Shown piece by piece: positions 35,841 to 44,536 of a stretch of 51,564 nt of DNA. Source of the stretch: Roseburia sp. AM59-24XD (lineage in GTDB: Bacteria > Bacillota > Clostridia > Lachnospirales > Lachnospiraceae); the NCBI RefSeq assembly GCF_003478445.1, contig NZ_QUET01000027.1:1-51564 (forward strand). The letters run 5' to 3'. The translations under genes were made by a program, and so were the position numbers. How positions within the stretch are numbered: the first letter of the stretch is position 1; every line of letters starts with the position of its first letter. The notes beneath the pieces are model-generated. The model saw only the letters and a list, made by a program, of their open reading frames with translations, was not told the DNA's origin and did no database searches.

Positions 35841-37004
35841 CTATGCAGTACGGTCCACACAGATCACAAGCTCCACGCCCGGATGATTCTCCTTCACATG
35901 CCTCTGAAGCCGCTCAATCAACTCCTTCTCGTCAATCCGGCAGGAGTACGGCTCCTGAATATCAAAAAACAGTCTTATATGTCCGGTACACCGCACCATT
36001 CTGAAATCATGCAGCGAAAGTCCCGGATCCATCAGCTTTAAATCTTCCTCCATCTCCTTTTTCATGGTCAGAGACTCCTCATCACTCGCCCAGATCGGAT
36101 CCATATGGATCACAGCAGAACAGCCCAGCTGATCCGAAAGCTGATGCTCCACCTCATCGACCACCTCATGCAGCTCGGCAAGACTTCCGTCCACCGGCAC
36201 CTCCGCATGCAGGGAAAGCATGATACGCCCCGGTCCGTAATTATGTACCACCAGATCATGCATTCCAAGGATCTCCTTGTGCGAAAGAACAATCTCATGC
36301 ACCTTCTCCACAAAGCACTCCTCTGCCGGTTGTCCCAAAAGCGGATTGATCGTATCCTTTGCCGCACTGATCCCCGCATAGAGAATAAACAGCCCAACCA
36401 AAAGACCACAGCAGCCATCGATCTGAAGACCTGTAAAATGAGAAATAATGGTGGATAGCAGTACCACGAAGGTTGCCACTGCATCGCTGATGCTGTCCAA
36501 TGCCGTTGCTCTCATCGCGGCACTTGCGATCTTATTGCCAATGGTGCGGTTATAAAGAAACATATACATTTTCACAAGGATTGAAACGATCAGCACCACA
36601 AGTGTCCATACATGCCATGAGACCTCCTCCGGATGCAGGATCTTGCCGGCCGAGGTACGCATCAGCTCCACCGCCATCAGTATAATGATCATAGAAACGA
36701 TCAGTCCTGCCACATATTCCAGTCTGCCGTGTCCGAAGGGATGCTCCGAATCCGGCTTCTGTCCCGCAAGTCGGAACCCAAACAAAAGGATCAGGGACGA
36801 GCCCGCATCCGACAAGTTGTTAAACGCATCAGCCGTAATTGCGATCGACTGACTCAGCCATCCTGCTAAGAGCTTCCACGCAAACAGACAGATGTTCAGA
36901 CAGATCCCGACAATGCCGCACAAAATACCATACTTCTGCCGTACGACCCTGTCCTGATATTCTTTATAGTTGACGATCCAGTGCTTTGCGATCAAGTTAA
37001 TCAT
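35841..37004 (-). CDS. Cation diffusion facilitator (CDF) family exporter
   Basis: A 387-residue membrane protein of the CDF/ZIP-exporter class (zinc, iron, manganese or cobalt out of the cell by H+ exchange). It has six likely transmembrane helices in the first 210 residues, with metal-site motifs SQSIAITADAFNNLSDAGSSL and the counterpart ATALDSISDAVATF. HPFGHGRLEYVAGL is a CDF hallmark. The cytoplasmic C-terminal domain holds HDLVVHNYGPGRIMLSLHAEV and a further ~100 residues that extend past the usual 300-residue size. The ATG at 37004 follows GGGGG. Metal specificity cannot be read from sequence alone. Confidence 0.9.
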   Translation of the reverse strand: MINLIAKHWIVNYKEYQDRVVRQKYGILCGIVGICLNICLFAWKLLAGWLSQSIAITADAFNNLSDAGSSLILLFGFRLAGQKPDSEHPFGHGRLEYVAGLIVSMIIILMAVELMRTSAGKILHPEEVSWHVWTLVVLIVSILVKMYMFLYNRTIGNKIASAAMRATALDSISDAVATFVVLLSTIISHFTGLQIDGCCGLLVGLFILYAGISAAKDTINPLLGQPAEECFVEKVHEIVLSHKEILGMHDLVVHNYGPGRIMLSLHAEVPVDGSLAELHEVVDEVEHQLSDQLGCSAVIHMDPIWASDEESLTMKKEMEEDLKLMDPGLSLHDFRMVRCTGHIRLFFDIQEPYSCRIDEKELIERLQRHVKENHPGVELVICVDRTA

Positions 37005-37103
37005 ATCTAACCCCCAATAAAATGCGAATAGTTGTTCCACCGCGCCTTCGCACAGCAAAACAACTATCCTTATCGTTCTATTCGCCTTCCGATGACAGCT
37101 TTT

Positions 37104-38843
37104 TTATTCGTATGCTTCTACCTTTGCATTAATGTCATCAAACAGCTTCTGTTTCAGACGAAGCACTGCATCGAATGCCTCCTCAACCGGAACCATCTCC
37201 TTGTAAGACTTATCTCTTGTTGCAAGCTCAATGCAGGACTCCTTTAAGTTTCTCGGGCTGACAACAACACGGATCGGTGCACCGATCAGATCGGCATCGG
37301 AGAACATTGCGCCCGGACGTACATCACGGTCATCGTAGATCACATCCACGCCTGCGTCTGTCAACTTCTGATACATTTCATCAGAAACCTTCTTCGTCTC
37401 CTCATCATCCACACGAAGACAACATACCTCCACTTCCCATGGAGCAATAGAGATCGGCCAGATCGGACCGTAATCGTCATGCTTTGCCTCACAAATGGAT
37501 GCTGCCAGACGACCGACACCGATACCATAGCAGCCCATGATCGGATACTGAAGTTCACCATTCTCGTCTGTATACTGCATATTCATAGACTTAGTATACT
37601 TTGTACCAAGCTGGAAAATATTACCAACCTCAATACCACGCTTGATCGTGATCGAAGACTTTCCGCAGCAAGGACAGATACCACCCTCACGTATCTTGGA
37701 AATATCATGGTATGTTACCTCTCCAAGCTCACGCGCAAGGTTTAAACCTTTATAATGATAGCCCTCCTTATTGGCACCGGCAATCATAGACTCAATGCCC
37801 TTTAAGGACACATCGATATATACCTCTGCCTTGTCTGTGATCTGATATGGTCCGATATAACCGGCAACCAGTCCACAGTCGTCTGTGATATCTGCCGCAT
37901 GAATCTCCTCACCGACAAGGTTACGAAGCTTTGTCTCGTTGATCTCATAATCTCCTCTGACAAATGCAACCACATAGGTATCGTCAGAGTTCTTCTGATA
38001 TACAACTGCCTTGCAGGATGTCTCCACATCACTCTTTAAGAATGCACATACATCCTCGATCGTCTTGCAGTCCGGTGTCTCGATGCATTCAAGCTCCTCT
38101 GCCTGACCCGGCTTATTCTCAACGATCGTCTTGGCAGCCTCCATATTTGCACGGTAATCACACTCGGTACAAAGTACGATGGAATCCTCTCCAACCGGTG
38201 TCAGAAGCATATACTCATGAGAAAGACTTCCTCCCATCATGCCGGAATCGGATGCCACAGTAACAACCTCAGGGATACCGGCTTTCTGGAAGATGCGGTT
38301 ATATGCCTTATAAGCGATATCATAGTAACGCTCCAGATCCTCCTGTGATGTATGGAATGAATAAGCATCCTTCATAGTAAACTCACGTACGCGAATCATT
38401 CCGGCACGAGGTCTTGCCTCATCACGAAACTTTCTCTGGAACTGATAGATCATAAACGGATACTTTGTATAAGTCTGCGCATATTCGCGAACCAGATGAA
38501 CAGCTGCCTCCTCATGTGTCATACCAAGGACATGCTTTGCATTGTTGCGATCCGTAAAACGAAGAAGCTCACTTCCTACGCTCTCATATCTTCCGGACTC
38601 CTCCCACAGATCAGCAGGAAGAACAACCGGGAATAAAACCTCCTGTCCGTCAATCGCATCCATCTCGCTCCGGATGATATTCTCAATCTTTGCGGTAATC
38701 CTTCTCAGTGTCGGAAACTCTGAAAAAATACCATTTCCCACATACTTCATATAACCGCCGCGCACCATCAGTGCATGGCTGTCGATCACACAATCCGCCG
38801 GTCTTTCTTTAAACCGTGAACCTACCAACTTAGATACTTTCAT
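37104..38843 (-). CDS. proS: Prolyl-tRNA synthetase with editing domain
   Basis: A bacterial-type class II synthetase, 579 residues. The core has motif 2 (YQFQRKFRDEARPRAGMIRVREF), motif 3 (MGCYGIGVGRLAASICEAKHDDYG) and a typical C-terminal anticodon domain (WEVEVCCLRVDD... RPGAMFSDADLIGAPIRVVV). An INS/YbaK-like editing insert (about 235-385) hydrolyses Ala-tRNA(Pro). It contains SCKAVVYQKNSDDTYVVAFVRGD. A CxxC pair in GICPCCGKS follows the insert. ATG at 38843 has GGAGG five bases upstream. It is probably a single-gene unit between a CDF exporter and the REC-ComFB gene. Confidence 0.97.
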   Translation of the reverse strand: MKVSKLVGSRFKERPADCVIDSHALMVRGGYMKYVGNGIFSEFPTLRRITAKIENIIRSEMDAIDGQEVLFPVVLPADLWEESGRYESVGSELLRFTDRNNAKHVLGMTHEEAAVHLVREYAQTYTKYPFMIYQFQRKFRDEARPRAGMIRVREFTMKDAYSFHTSQEDLERYYDIAYKAYNRIFQKAGIPEVVTVASDSGMMGGSLSHEYMLLTPVGEDSIVLCTECDYRANMEAAKTIVENKPGQAEELECIETPDCKTIEDVCAFLKSDVETSCKAVVYQKNSDDTYVVAFVRGDYEINETKLRNLVGEEIHAADITDDCGLVAGYIGPYQITDKAEVYIDVSLKGIESMIAGANKEGYHYKGLNLARELGEVTYHDISKIREGGICPCCGKSSITIKRGIEVGNIFQLGTKYTKSMNMQYTDENGELQYPIMGCYGIGVGRLAASICEAKHDDYGPIWPISIAPWEVEVCCLRVDDEETKKVSDEMYQKLTDAGVDVIYDDRDVRPGAMFSDADLIGAPIRVVVSPRNLKESCIELATRDKSYKEMVPVEEAFDAVLRLKQKLFDDINAKVEAYE

Positions 38844-38925
38844 TTCTGCCTCCATTAAAAGACACTTGTCAGTGCCGTATTTTATTGTAAGGGATCCATC
38901 CCCTTATCTACATCACATAACCACT

Positions 38926-39594
38926 CTACTGCGCAATGTCACTCTGCACCGGAGCATGCCGCGGATAATCCCGAACCATCTCCGCATAGCGGGCAATCTC
39001 CGCCAGAAGCTTGATACGCTCTGTGCTGCTCATGCTTCCCACCTTCGACATGATCGCCCCCTTCTCGGTATTGACATACTTCGGTGGCACATTATTCAGC
39101 GCAAGCGTCATCAGATCACGTCTGCACAGGGGACACGGACAGATTCCGAGGCTTTCGATGTTCTCTTCAATCTCGATCCTTACAAGATCCTCCATCACAT
39201 TGTGAATGCCTCTGGAATCGGCGATATCAAACATGTTATTCACACGTTTCTTCACGATGTCCGCCTCCAGCGGTTTCAAGATAACATCGTCCGCACCAAG
39301 CATAAACGCCTTCCTGATATCCTCCTGACGATCCGATGAGGCGATGACTAAAATCGGGATATTCTTATTGAGAGGATGCTCCTGTGCACGCCGGATCAGT
39401 TCAAAGCCATCCATCACCGACATGATCAGATCCATCACGATCAAATCGATCTGTCCCGGGTTTCTCTCAAGATAGGAAAATCCCTCCACTCCATTCTGTG
39501 TGGAAATGCAGTCACAGTCGTACTGCATAAACTCCTCGATCAATTCGCGCGCCACCTGATCATCATCCACCAACAGCAGTCTCTTTTTCTCCAT
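38926..39594 (-). CDS. Response regulator with REC and ComFB domains
   Basis: A 222-residue two-domain protein. Residues 1-122 are a receiver domain with the acidic pair in LLLVDDDQ, the phospho-acceptor Asp55 in LIVMDLIMSVMDG and Lys107 in ILKP. Residues 135-205 match the ComFB (late competence development) family: a Cys cluster ICPCPLCRRD (C152, C154, C157), then ALNNVPPKYVNT. ComFB proteins have been described as cyclic-dinucleotide receptors, so this may couple phosphorylation to such a signal; that link is my inference. The ATG at 39594 has AGGAAGGG upstream. No histidine kinase is beside it. Confidence 0.82.
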   Translation of the reverse strand: MEKKRLLLVDDDQVARELIEEFMQYDCDCISTQNGVEGFSYLERNPGQIDLIVMDLIMSVMDGFELIRRAQEHPLNKNIPILVIASSDRQEDIRKAFMLGADDVILKPLEADIVKKRVNNMFDIADSRGIHNVMEDLVRIEIEENIESLGICPCPLCRRDLMTLALNNVPPKYVNTEKGAIMSKVGSMSSTERIKLLAEIARYAEMVRDYPRHAPVQSDIAQ

Positions 39595-39711
39595 CGTATA
39601 CCCTTCCTCACCCAACAGAACCTGTCATCCTGCTTTCTTTTGTAAAAAACTATGTGAAATTATAGTACATTTCGATTTGATTGTCAAAATATGACGCAGG
39701 CGGCATCCTTA

Positions 39712-40134
39712 CTACTCTTCCTGTTCAATGGAAATGCCCGGGATCATGTTTTTAATGTCACTCAGATAATCCTCATTGTACTCCTCAGAATCCTCGTCAT
39801 CCTCATCGACTTCGATCTCAAAGCCTTCAATTGCGCCGCTCTTTATGATCTGGCGGCATGCATCTGCAGCAAGCTCCAGCTCCTCCTCGTCCTCGATGGA
39901 TGACATGGCTGCTTCTCCGTTCTCATCCTCCTCATACTTCAGGATCTGAACCTCACCGGTCATCGTCTCCTCATCGTCCTCCAATTCAGCTGCAATGACA
40001 TACTCTGTTCCAAGCTCCTCAATCTCAAAGCTTGCAAGCGGAGTCACCTTGATCTCAGTGCCATCCTCCACCTCAAGTGTAAGGATAACATCCTGCTCAT
40101 CACCAAAGAATAATTCTGTATTTTCCTGATTCAT
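39712..40134 (-). CDS. DUF1292 acidic protein
   Basis: A 140-residue, strongly acidic protein of the DUF1292 family, common in Firmicutes and of unknown function. Family traits are the start with VILTLEVEDGTEIKVTPLASFEI, the YVIAAELEDD pattern and the VQILKYEEDENGEAAMSSIEDEEEL segment. The C-terminal half has runs of Glu and Asp. The ATG at 40134 has GAGG six bases upstream and lies 8 bases after the stop of the transglutaminase gene, so the two may be co-transcribed. Confidence 0.88.
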   Translation of the reverse strand: MNQENTELFFGDEQDVILTLEVEDGTEIKVTPLASFEIEELGTEYVIAAELEDDEETMTGEVQILKYEEDENGEAAMSSIEDEEELELAADACRQIIKSGAIEGFEIEVDEDDEDSEEYNEDYLSDIKNMIPGISIEQEE

Positions 40135-40142
40135 TATCAACC

Positions 40143-42499
40143 TCACTTCCTGCCGGCATCTGCCCCGGCGCTTTTATTATTTCTGCAAAAACCTGACCGG
40201 ATCAGCTTATACTCCTGACTGCTCACGGTCTGCTTTGAAAAGCCGGCTTTTTCCAAAATAGAAACAGCCTTTTCCAATCTTACCACATCCGCCTGCCAAT
40301 ATCCATGCCTGACAAGCCAATTTAACTGATCTTTATAATTTTTATTTTCTGTTAAGGAAGGATGCCTTACGGCAATATGCTTCAACCTCCTCTGATAAAC
40401 AAGGATCAGCCTGTCATTCCGGTCACTGCGCCAGAAGTGCCACAACCACACCACATGCTTTCCACAGATCATCACCGGAAATGCTGTGACAAGCACTGCC
40501 GCCACAACCACGGAAATGTATATGCTTGTCCTCTTCATTTGCTGCACGATCGGTGAAATGTCATTACCGGATGCCTTGCCTCCGGTATCATCCTGCGAAT
40601 TTCCGCCGGCTCCCAGGAAATTTAAAATTCTCTTCCATAAACCATTATCCTCTTCCTTTTCGCCGGACACCGGTGTTACATCTGCACCTGCCAGCCGAGC
40701 GACTCATCATAGACCTCCACCCACGCATGTGCGTTGGCATCAGTCACATTTACGGACACAACGGCAGTCTTTCCAACCTCGGAGGTTCCTTCATAATAAG
40801 CCTCGTATTTCTCATCGTACTCGATCGTACCTTCCTCCGATACATCCTGCGGATCCACCGCGTAGCCCTCCACATAACGCGCCGGAATTCCGATATAACG
40901 AAATGCCAGTGTTGCCGCACTTGCAAAGTGTGCACAATAGCCGCGCCTGTTTTTCGTAAGGAAATAATTCACAAAATCCTCCTGATACGGCGTTGCCCCG
41001 GGGCGGTAAGAGTACGGGATATTTTCCTGATAATACTGTGCAAGCCTCTGTACGTTTTCCCGGACACTAAGCGATCCCGACAGTCTTGCTGCCTGACACA
41101 GTGAAGAAACTGCCTTCATATCCTCCTCCGGCACATCCCGCCAGTCTGCAAGTGCCTGCTTTCTCTCATCAGATAACCCTTTAAGCTTCTGTCCGGAAAG
41201 AGACGGATAAAATGTGTAGATAAGCTCCGCCCCCGGATAAACCTCCTGACTGATATCCTCCGAATAATACGGCAGATACACTCCCGTTGCTGCTGCCACA
41301 TTTTTCACAGCGATCTTTCCTTTTCCTGTATTCTTCTTACCTTTCCGATAATTATTCTTCATGCGGTCTGTAGTGATATCCACGCGCTCCGCCACAGCCT
41401 GTCCCGTTTCATCCGTCTGCCTCTGCCAGCGGTTTCGAAACGGCAGATACTCATTTCCGGTAAAGCTCTTAAAATAAATACGGTTCTGGGTATACGGTGC
41501 AAAACGTATTTTAAGATCCGTCTCATAATCATAACGGATCGCACTGACACCGCCGAGTGTTCCACTCGTCAGTCCGCCGGTATTCGGGTAGAAATTAAAC
41601 AGACCGGCGATTCCAAGCATCGATACGTTTTCAACGATTTCCAGGGAATCCTTTTTCATCTGGCTCGTTCCACGGATCTGCTGATGCAGCGTGCGCGGAT
41701 ACAAAAGATTTGCCACACCAAGCAGCAACACACTTCCGGTCAAAACAGCACAGATTAACTGCGCCAGCCCGGCAGACGAATAGACATAGTCGATCCTTCG
41801 CTTCCTTTCTTTCCATGTATAAGCATGGTTATCAAACGTCAGCCGGTAATGACCGCCGCTTCGGATCATAAAGCACAAAACTGTGCCCGCAAGCAGCATG
41901 ACCGTGTATAAAAAAGAGGGTTCCTTCTCCAGATAAAGCGGCATAGCAAGCGTTCCCGCCGCCGCAAGAAGAACAATTCCACAGCGCATCTTCCGCGACA
42001 CCAGAATATTGGCGATCACGCAGCAGACACAACCGATGTAGCTCATGGAGACCGTCACTGCAAAATAACGGTTTCCGACCTGTTCTCCGTAAGAGCGCAT
42101 CGCATTACTGTCAAAGAACTCCGAAGCTGCCTCCGAAAGATCATTTGCCACCGAATAAAATCCACTGTTGATATATTTTCCGAGAAGACAACCCCCTGCT
42201 GCCATCGCCCCCAGCAGCAACAGATAACCGATATCCTGCCATAGTTTATTGTAATAAAGAGCGGCACAGTACATGGTACAAAGAAAGATCACCACATGCA
42301 GAGCCACCCACGAAAAACGGATATCAAGTGCTGACAGATACGAGCCCATCACACCCATCACAAGCAGATAGACCAGAACGCCCTTCAAAAGAAGCGTTTT
42401 CATCCGGTTCTCACTGCCCTGATATTCCGGACAGATCATCATTCCCTCGGTCAGTTCTATGTTCGTTATTTCATCCCTGTTCTTTTTTCTTCTAAACAT
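40143..42499 (-). pseudogene. Membrane transglutaminase-like protein, frame broken by a 1-base deletion
   Basis: With one base restored this is a protein of about 785 residues with the TgpA-like layout. About six N-terminal membrane helices come first (about 30-260), then an extracytoplasmic region, then a transglutaminase core with catalytic Cys in RRGYCAHFASAATLAFRY and His in NAHAWVEVYDESLGW. The frame ends abruptly at WQVQM (40676). The other frame continues as DVTPVSGEKEEDNGLW, the expected [V/A]TP motif after the core, then one membrane helix (SIYISVVVAAVLVTAF) and a DUF4129-like cytoplasmic tail to 40143. CAGGTGCAGATG should read CAGGTGCAGGATG, so one G is lost near 40682. The partner genes moxR and DUF58 are intact. 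The ATG (42499) overlaps the DUF58 stop. Confidence 0.82.
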
Positions 42500-43544
42500 T
42501 ATCCCGCATCACCACCTGTACCTGACCATCCATGTATTCCATACAAAGATATGTCCCTAAAAACGGATAGCAGTTTTTCAGATACTGCAGCTGCTGTTCC
42601 TCAGCCCTTGCAGAAAGGGGAACACGCAAAATTGCCGCAAATGCCCGCTTTAATTCCTCCATATTGTCACAGCCATACTCCTCAAAGGTGTATGAGCCGG
42701 CATTCCAGATCAGCAGACATATGGGTGTTTTGCAGAACAGAAACATCCCTGCCATATCGGCAAACTTCTGTATCAGCTCTTCCGCTTCCTGCTTGTTCCC
42801 GGAAAGCTTCAAAAGGATCATCATCTGCGCGCCTGTCATGCTGACACGCTCCTTGACCATAAGCTCAGCCTGCTTTGCCGAAAGCTTCCAGTGAATATCC
42901 CGCAGCTTATCCCCCGGAATATAAGCACGGATATCATTCACCTCCGAGAAATCACTTCCCTTTCTGTGACTTTCCTCATTCTCTGACATCCCCGCCAAAA
43001 GTCCCGGCGTCATCTGCGCCTTCGCAACTGTGATCCTGGGGATCACGGAGGTCTCACAGTCTGCCAGAGCCGGCACTGCGATCTCCAAAATTCCCAGCAG
43101 ATCGCGCACCCGGATGCGTTCTGCCTTTACGCGGAAGTATCCCAAACGCTTGACCCTTAACGGAATACTGCAGGTTTCCATACGATCTGCCCGGACCGGC
43201 AGAGAGATTTCAAACGGGCTGCTGCTTTCCAGAAAAATATTCTCAGCAGTAAGCGAAAGCAGACATTCTAATGATATCCATCGCCTTCCCGTAAGCTCCG
43301 CCTTAAGTTCCAGTGTCTCCCCCTGTATAACCTGTCTTTCCGAAAAACGAAGTACCACCTGTATGCTTTCGGCGAGCCTGCATGCGCCATAAACAGACAC
43401 GGCAAGCACTCCAACGAGAAGCAGCACAACCATCAGGAGAAGATAACTTCGAAGCACGATATAACAGCTGGCGGCTGCAAGAAGGATCAAAAGATAGCAC
43501 ACCAGTCTCCGCCACCGCAGACGAATCCTTCTTTTCTCTTCCAT
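42492..43544 (-). CDS. DUF58 domain protein
   Basis: A 350-residue protein with two N-terminal membrane helices (about 12-55), a beta-rich external part, and the DUF58 signature in the C-terminal half: SDFSEVNDIRAYIPGDKLRDIHWKLSAKQAELMVKE. DUF58 proteins resemble von Willebrand factor A folds and usually sit between a MoxR ATPase and a transglutaminase, as here. The operon is thought to act on surface or membrane protein assembly, though no mechanism is proven. GGAGG precedes the ATG. It is 12 bases after moxR and overlaps the transglutaminase start. Confidence 0.88.
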   Translation of the reverse strand: MEEKRRIRLRWRRLVCYLLILLAAASCYIVLRSYLLLMVVLLLVGVLAVSVYGACRLAESIQVVLRFSERQVIQGETLELKAELTGRRWISLECLLSLTAENIFLESSSPFEISLPVRADRMETCSIPLRVKRLGYFRVKAERIRVRDLLGILEIAVPALADCETSVIPRITVAKAQMTPGLLAGMSENEESHRKGSDFSEVNDIRAYIPGDKLRDIHWKLSAKQAELMVKERVSMTGAQMMILLKLSGNKQEAEELIQKFADMAGMFLFCKTPICLLIWNAGSYTFEEYGCDNMEELKRAFAAILRVPLSARAEEQQLQYLKNCYPFLGTYLCMEYMDGQVQVVMRDNV

Positions 43545-43556
43545 ACAAACCGCCTC

Positions 43557-44486
43557 CTAACTGCGCGGGCTTTTCACATTCAGGATCAGCTCGCGGATGC
43601 ATTCCGCCGTATCCATCCCCTCCGCTCTTGCTCTTGTCCCAAGCTTCACACGGTGACCCAGCACCTCTTTTAACACGCTCTGTACATCCTGCGCCGTCAC
43701 AAAATCCCTTTCCTCAAGACGTGCCATCGCTCTTGCCATGCGAAGCAGTGCGATTGACGCTCTCGGACTGGCACCCTCCGCAAAAAGTCCCGGTTTTCTC
43801 GTTTCCTCCACTAAAGAAACAATATAATCATACACAGCATCATGAACATAGATCTGCTCTGTTTCTTTCTGGAGCTGCTTTAATTCCTCTGCCGTAAGCA
43901 CCCGTCTGCGTTCCTGCGCCTGCTTCCACACCTCGCCTTTTAAGATCGACACGGCGTCCTGATGAGACGGATATCCCATAGAAAGACAGATCATAAAACG
44001 ATCCAGCTGGGACTCCGGCAGAAACTGTGTTCCCGAGGAGCCGCTCGGATTCTGCGTTGCGATCACGAAAAACGGATCCGGCAGTGCCCATGTCTTTCCC
44101 TCCACGCTCGCCTGTCTCTCCTCCATAACTTCAAGCAGGGCCGACTGCGTTTTCGGAGAGGTACGGTTGATCTCATCTGCCAGAAACAGATTACAGAAAA
44201 TCGAACCCGGATGAAACTCGAACTCACCGGTCTTATTCTGATACATCGAAAAACCAAGAATATCACTTGGCAGAACATCCGGCGTAAACTGCACTCTGTG
44301 ATAACGCAGATCAAGCGTCTTTGCAAAGGTCGTTGCAAGTGTCGTCTTTCCAACTCCCGGAATATCCTCCATCAGAATATGACCTCCGGCAAGCATCGCC
44401 GCAAACACCTTTCGTACAACATCTGATTTTCCCTGAATCACCTGATTGACTTCCTGTTGTACTCTCTCAAGCTTCTCCTGCTCCAT
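43557..44486 (-). CDS. MoxR-type AAA+ ATPase
   Basis: A 309-residue AAA+ ATPase of the MoxR family. Walker A is DIPGVGKTTLATTFA, Walker B with the sensor region is NLFLADEINRTSPKTQSALLEVMEE, sensor-1 lies in FVIATQNP, and the lid domain has ASPRASIALLRMARAMA. MoxR proteins act as chaperones or metal-insertion helpers for VWA-type partners. The ATG at 44486 has AAGGGAAGG five bases upstream; a GTG two codons earlier is in frame. First gene of moxR-DUF58-transglutaminase. Confidence 0.92.
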   Translation of the reverse strand: MEQEKLERVQQEVNQVIQGKSDVVRKVFAAMLAGGHILMEDIPGVGKTTLATTFAKTLDLRYHRVQFTPDVLPSDILGFSMYQNKTGEFEFHPGSIFCNLFLADEINRTSPKTQSALLEVMEERQASVEGKTWALPDPFFVIATQNPSGSSGTQFLPESQLDRFMICLSMGYPSHQDAVSILKGEVWKQAQERRRVLTAEELKQLQKETEQIYVHDAVYDYIVSLVEETRKPGLFAEGASPRASIALLRMARAMARLEERDFVTAQDVQSVLKEVLGHRVKLGTRARAEGMDTAECIRELILNVKSPRS

Positions 44487-44536
44487 ATACACCTTCCCTT
44501 TCTAACCGTTTTCCTTCACATCCACGGCATCCCATT

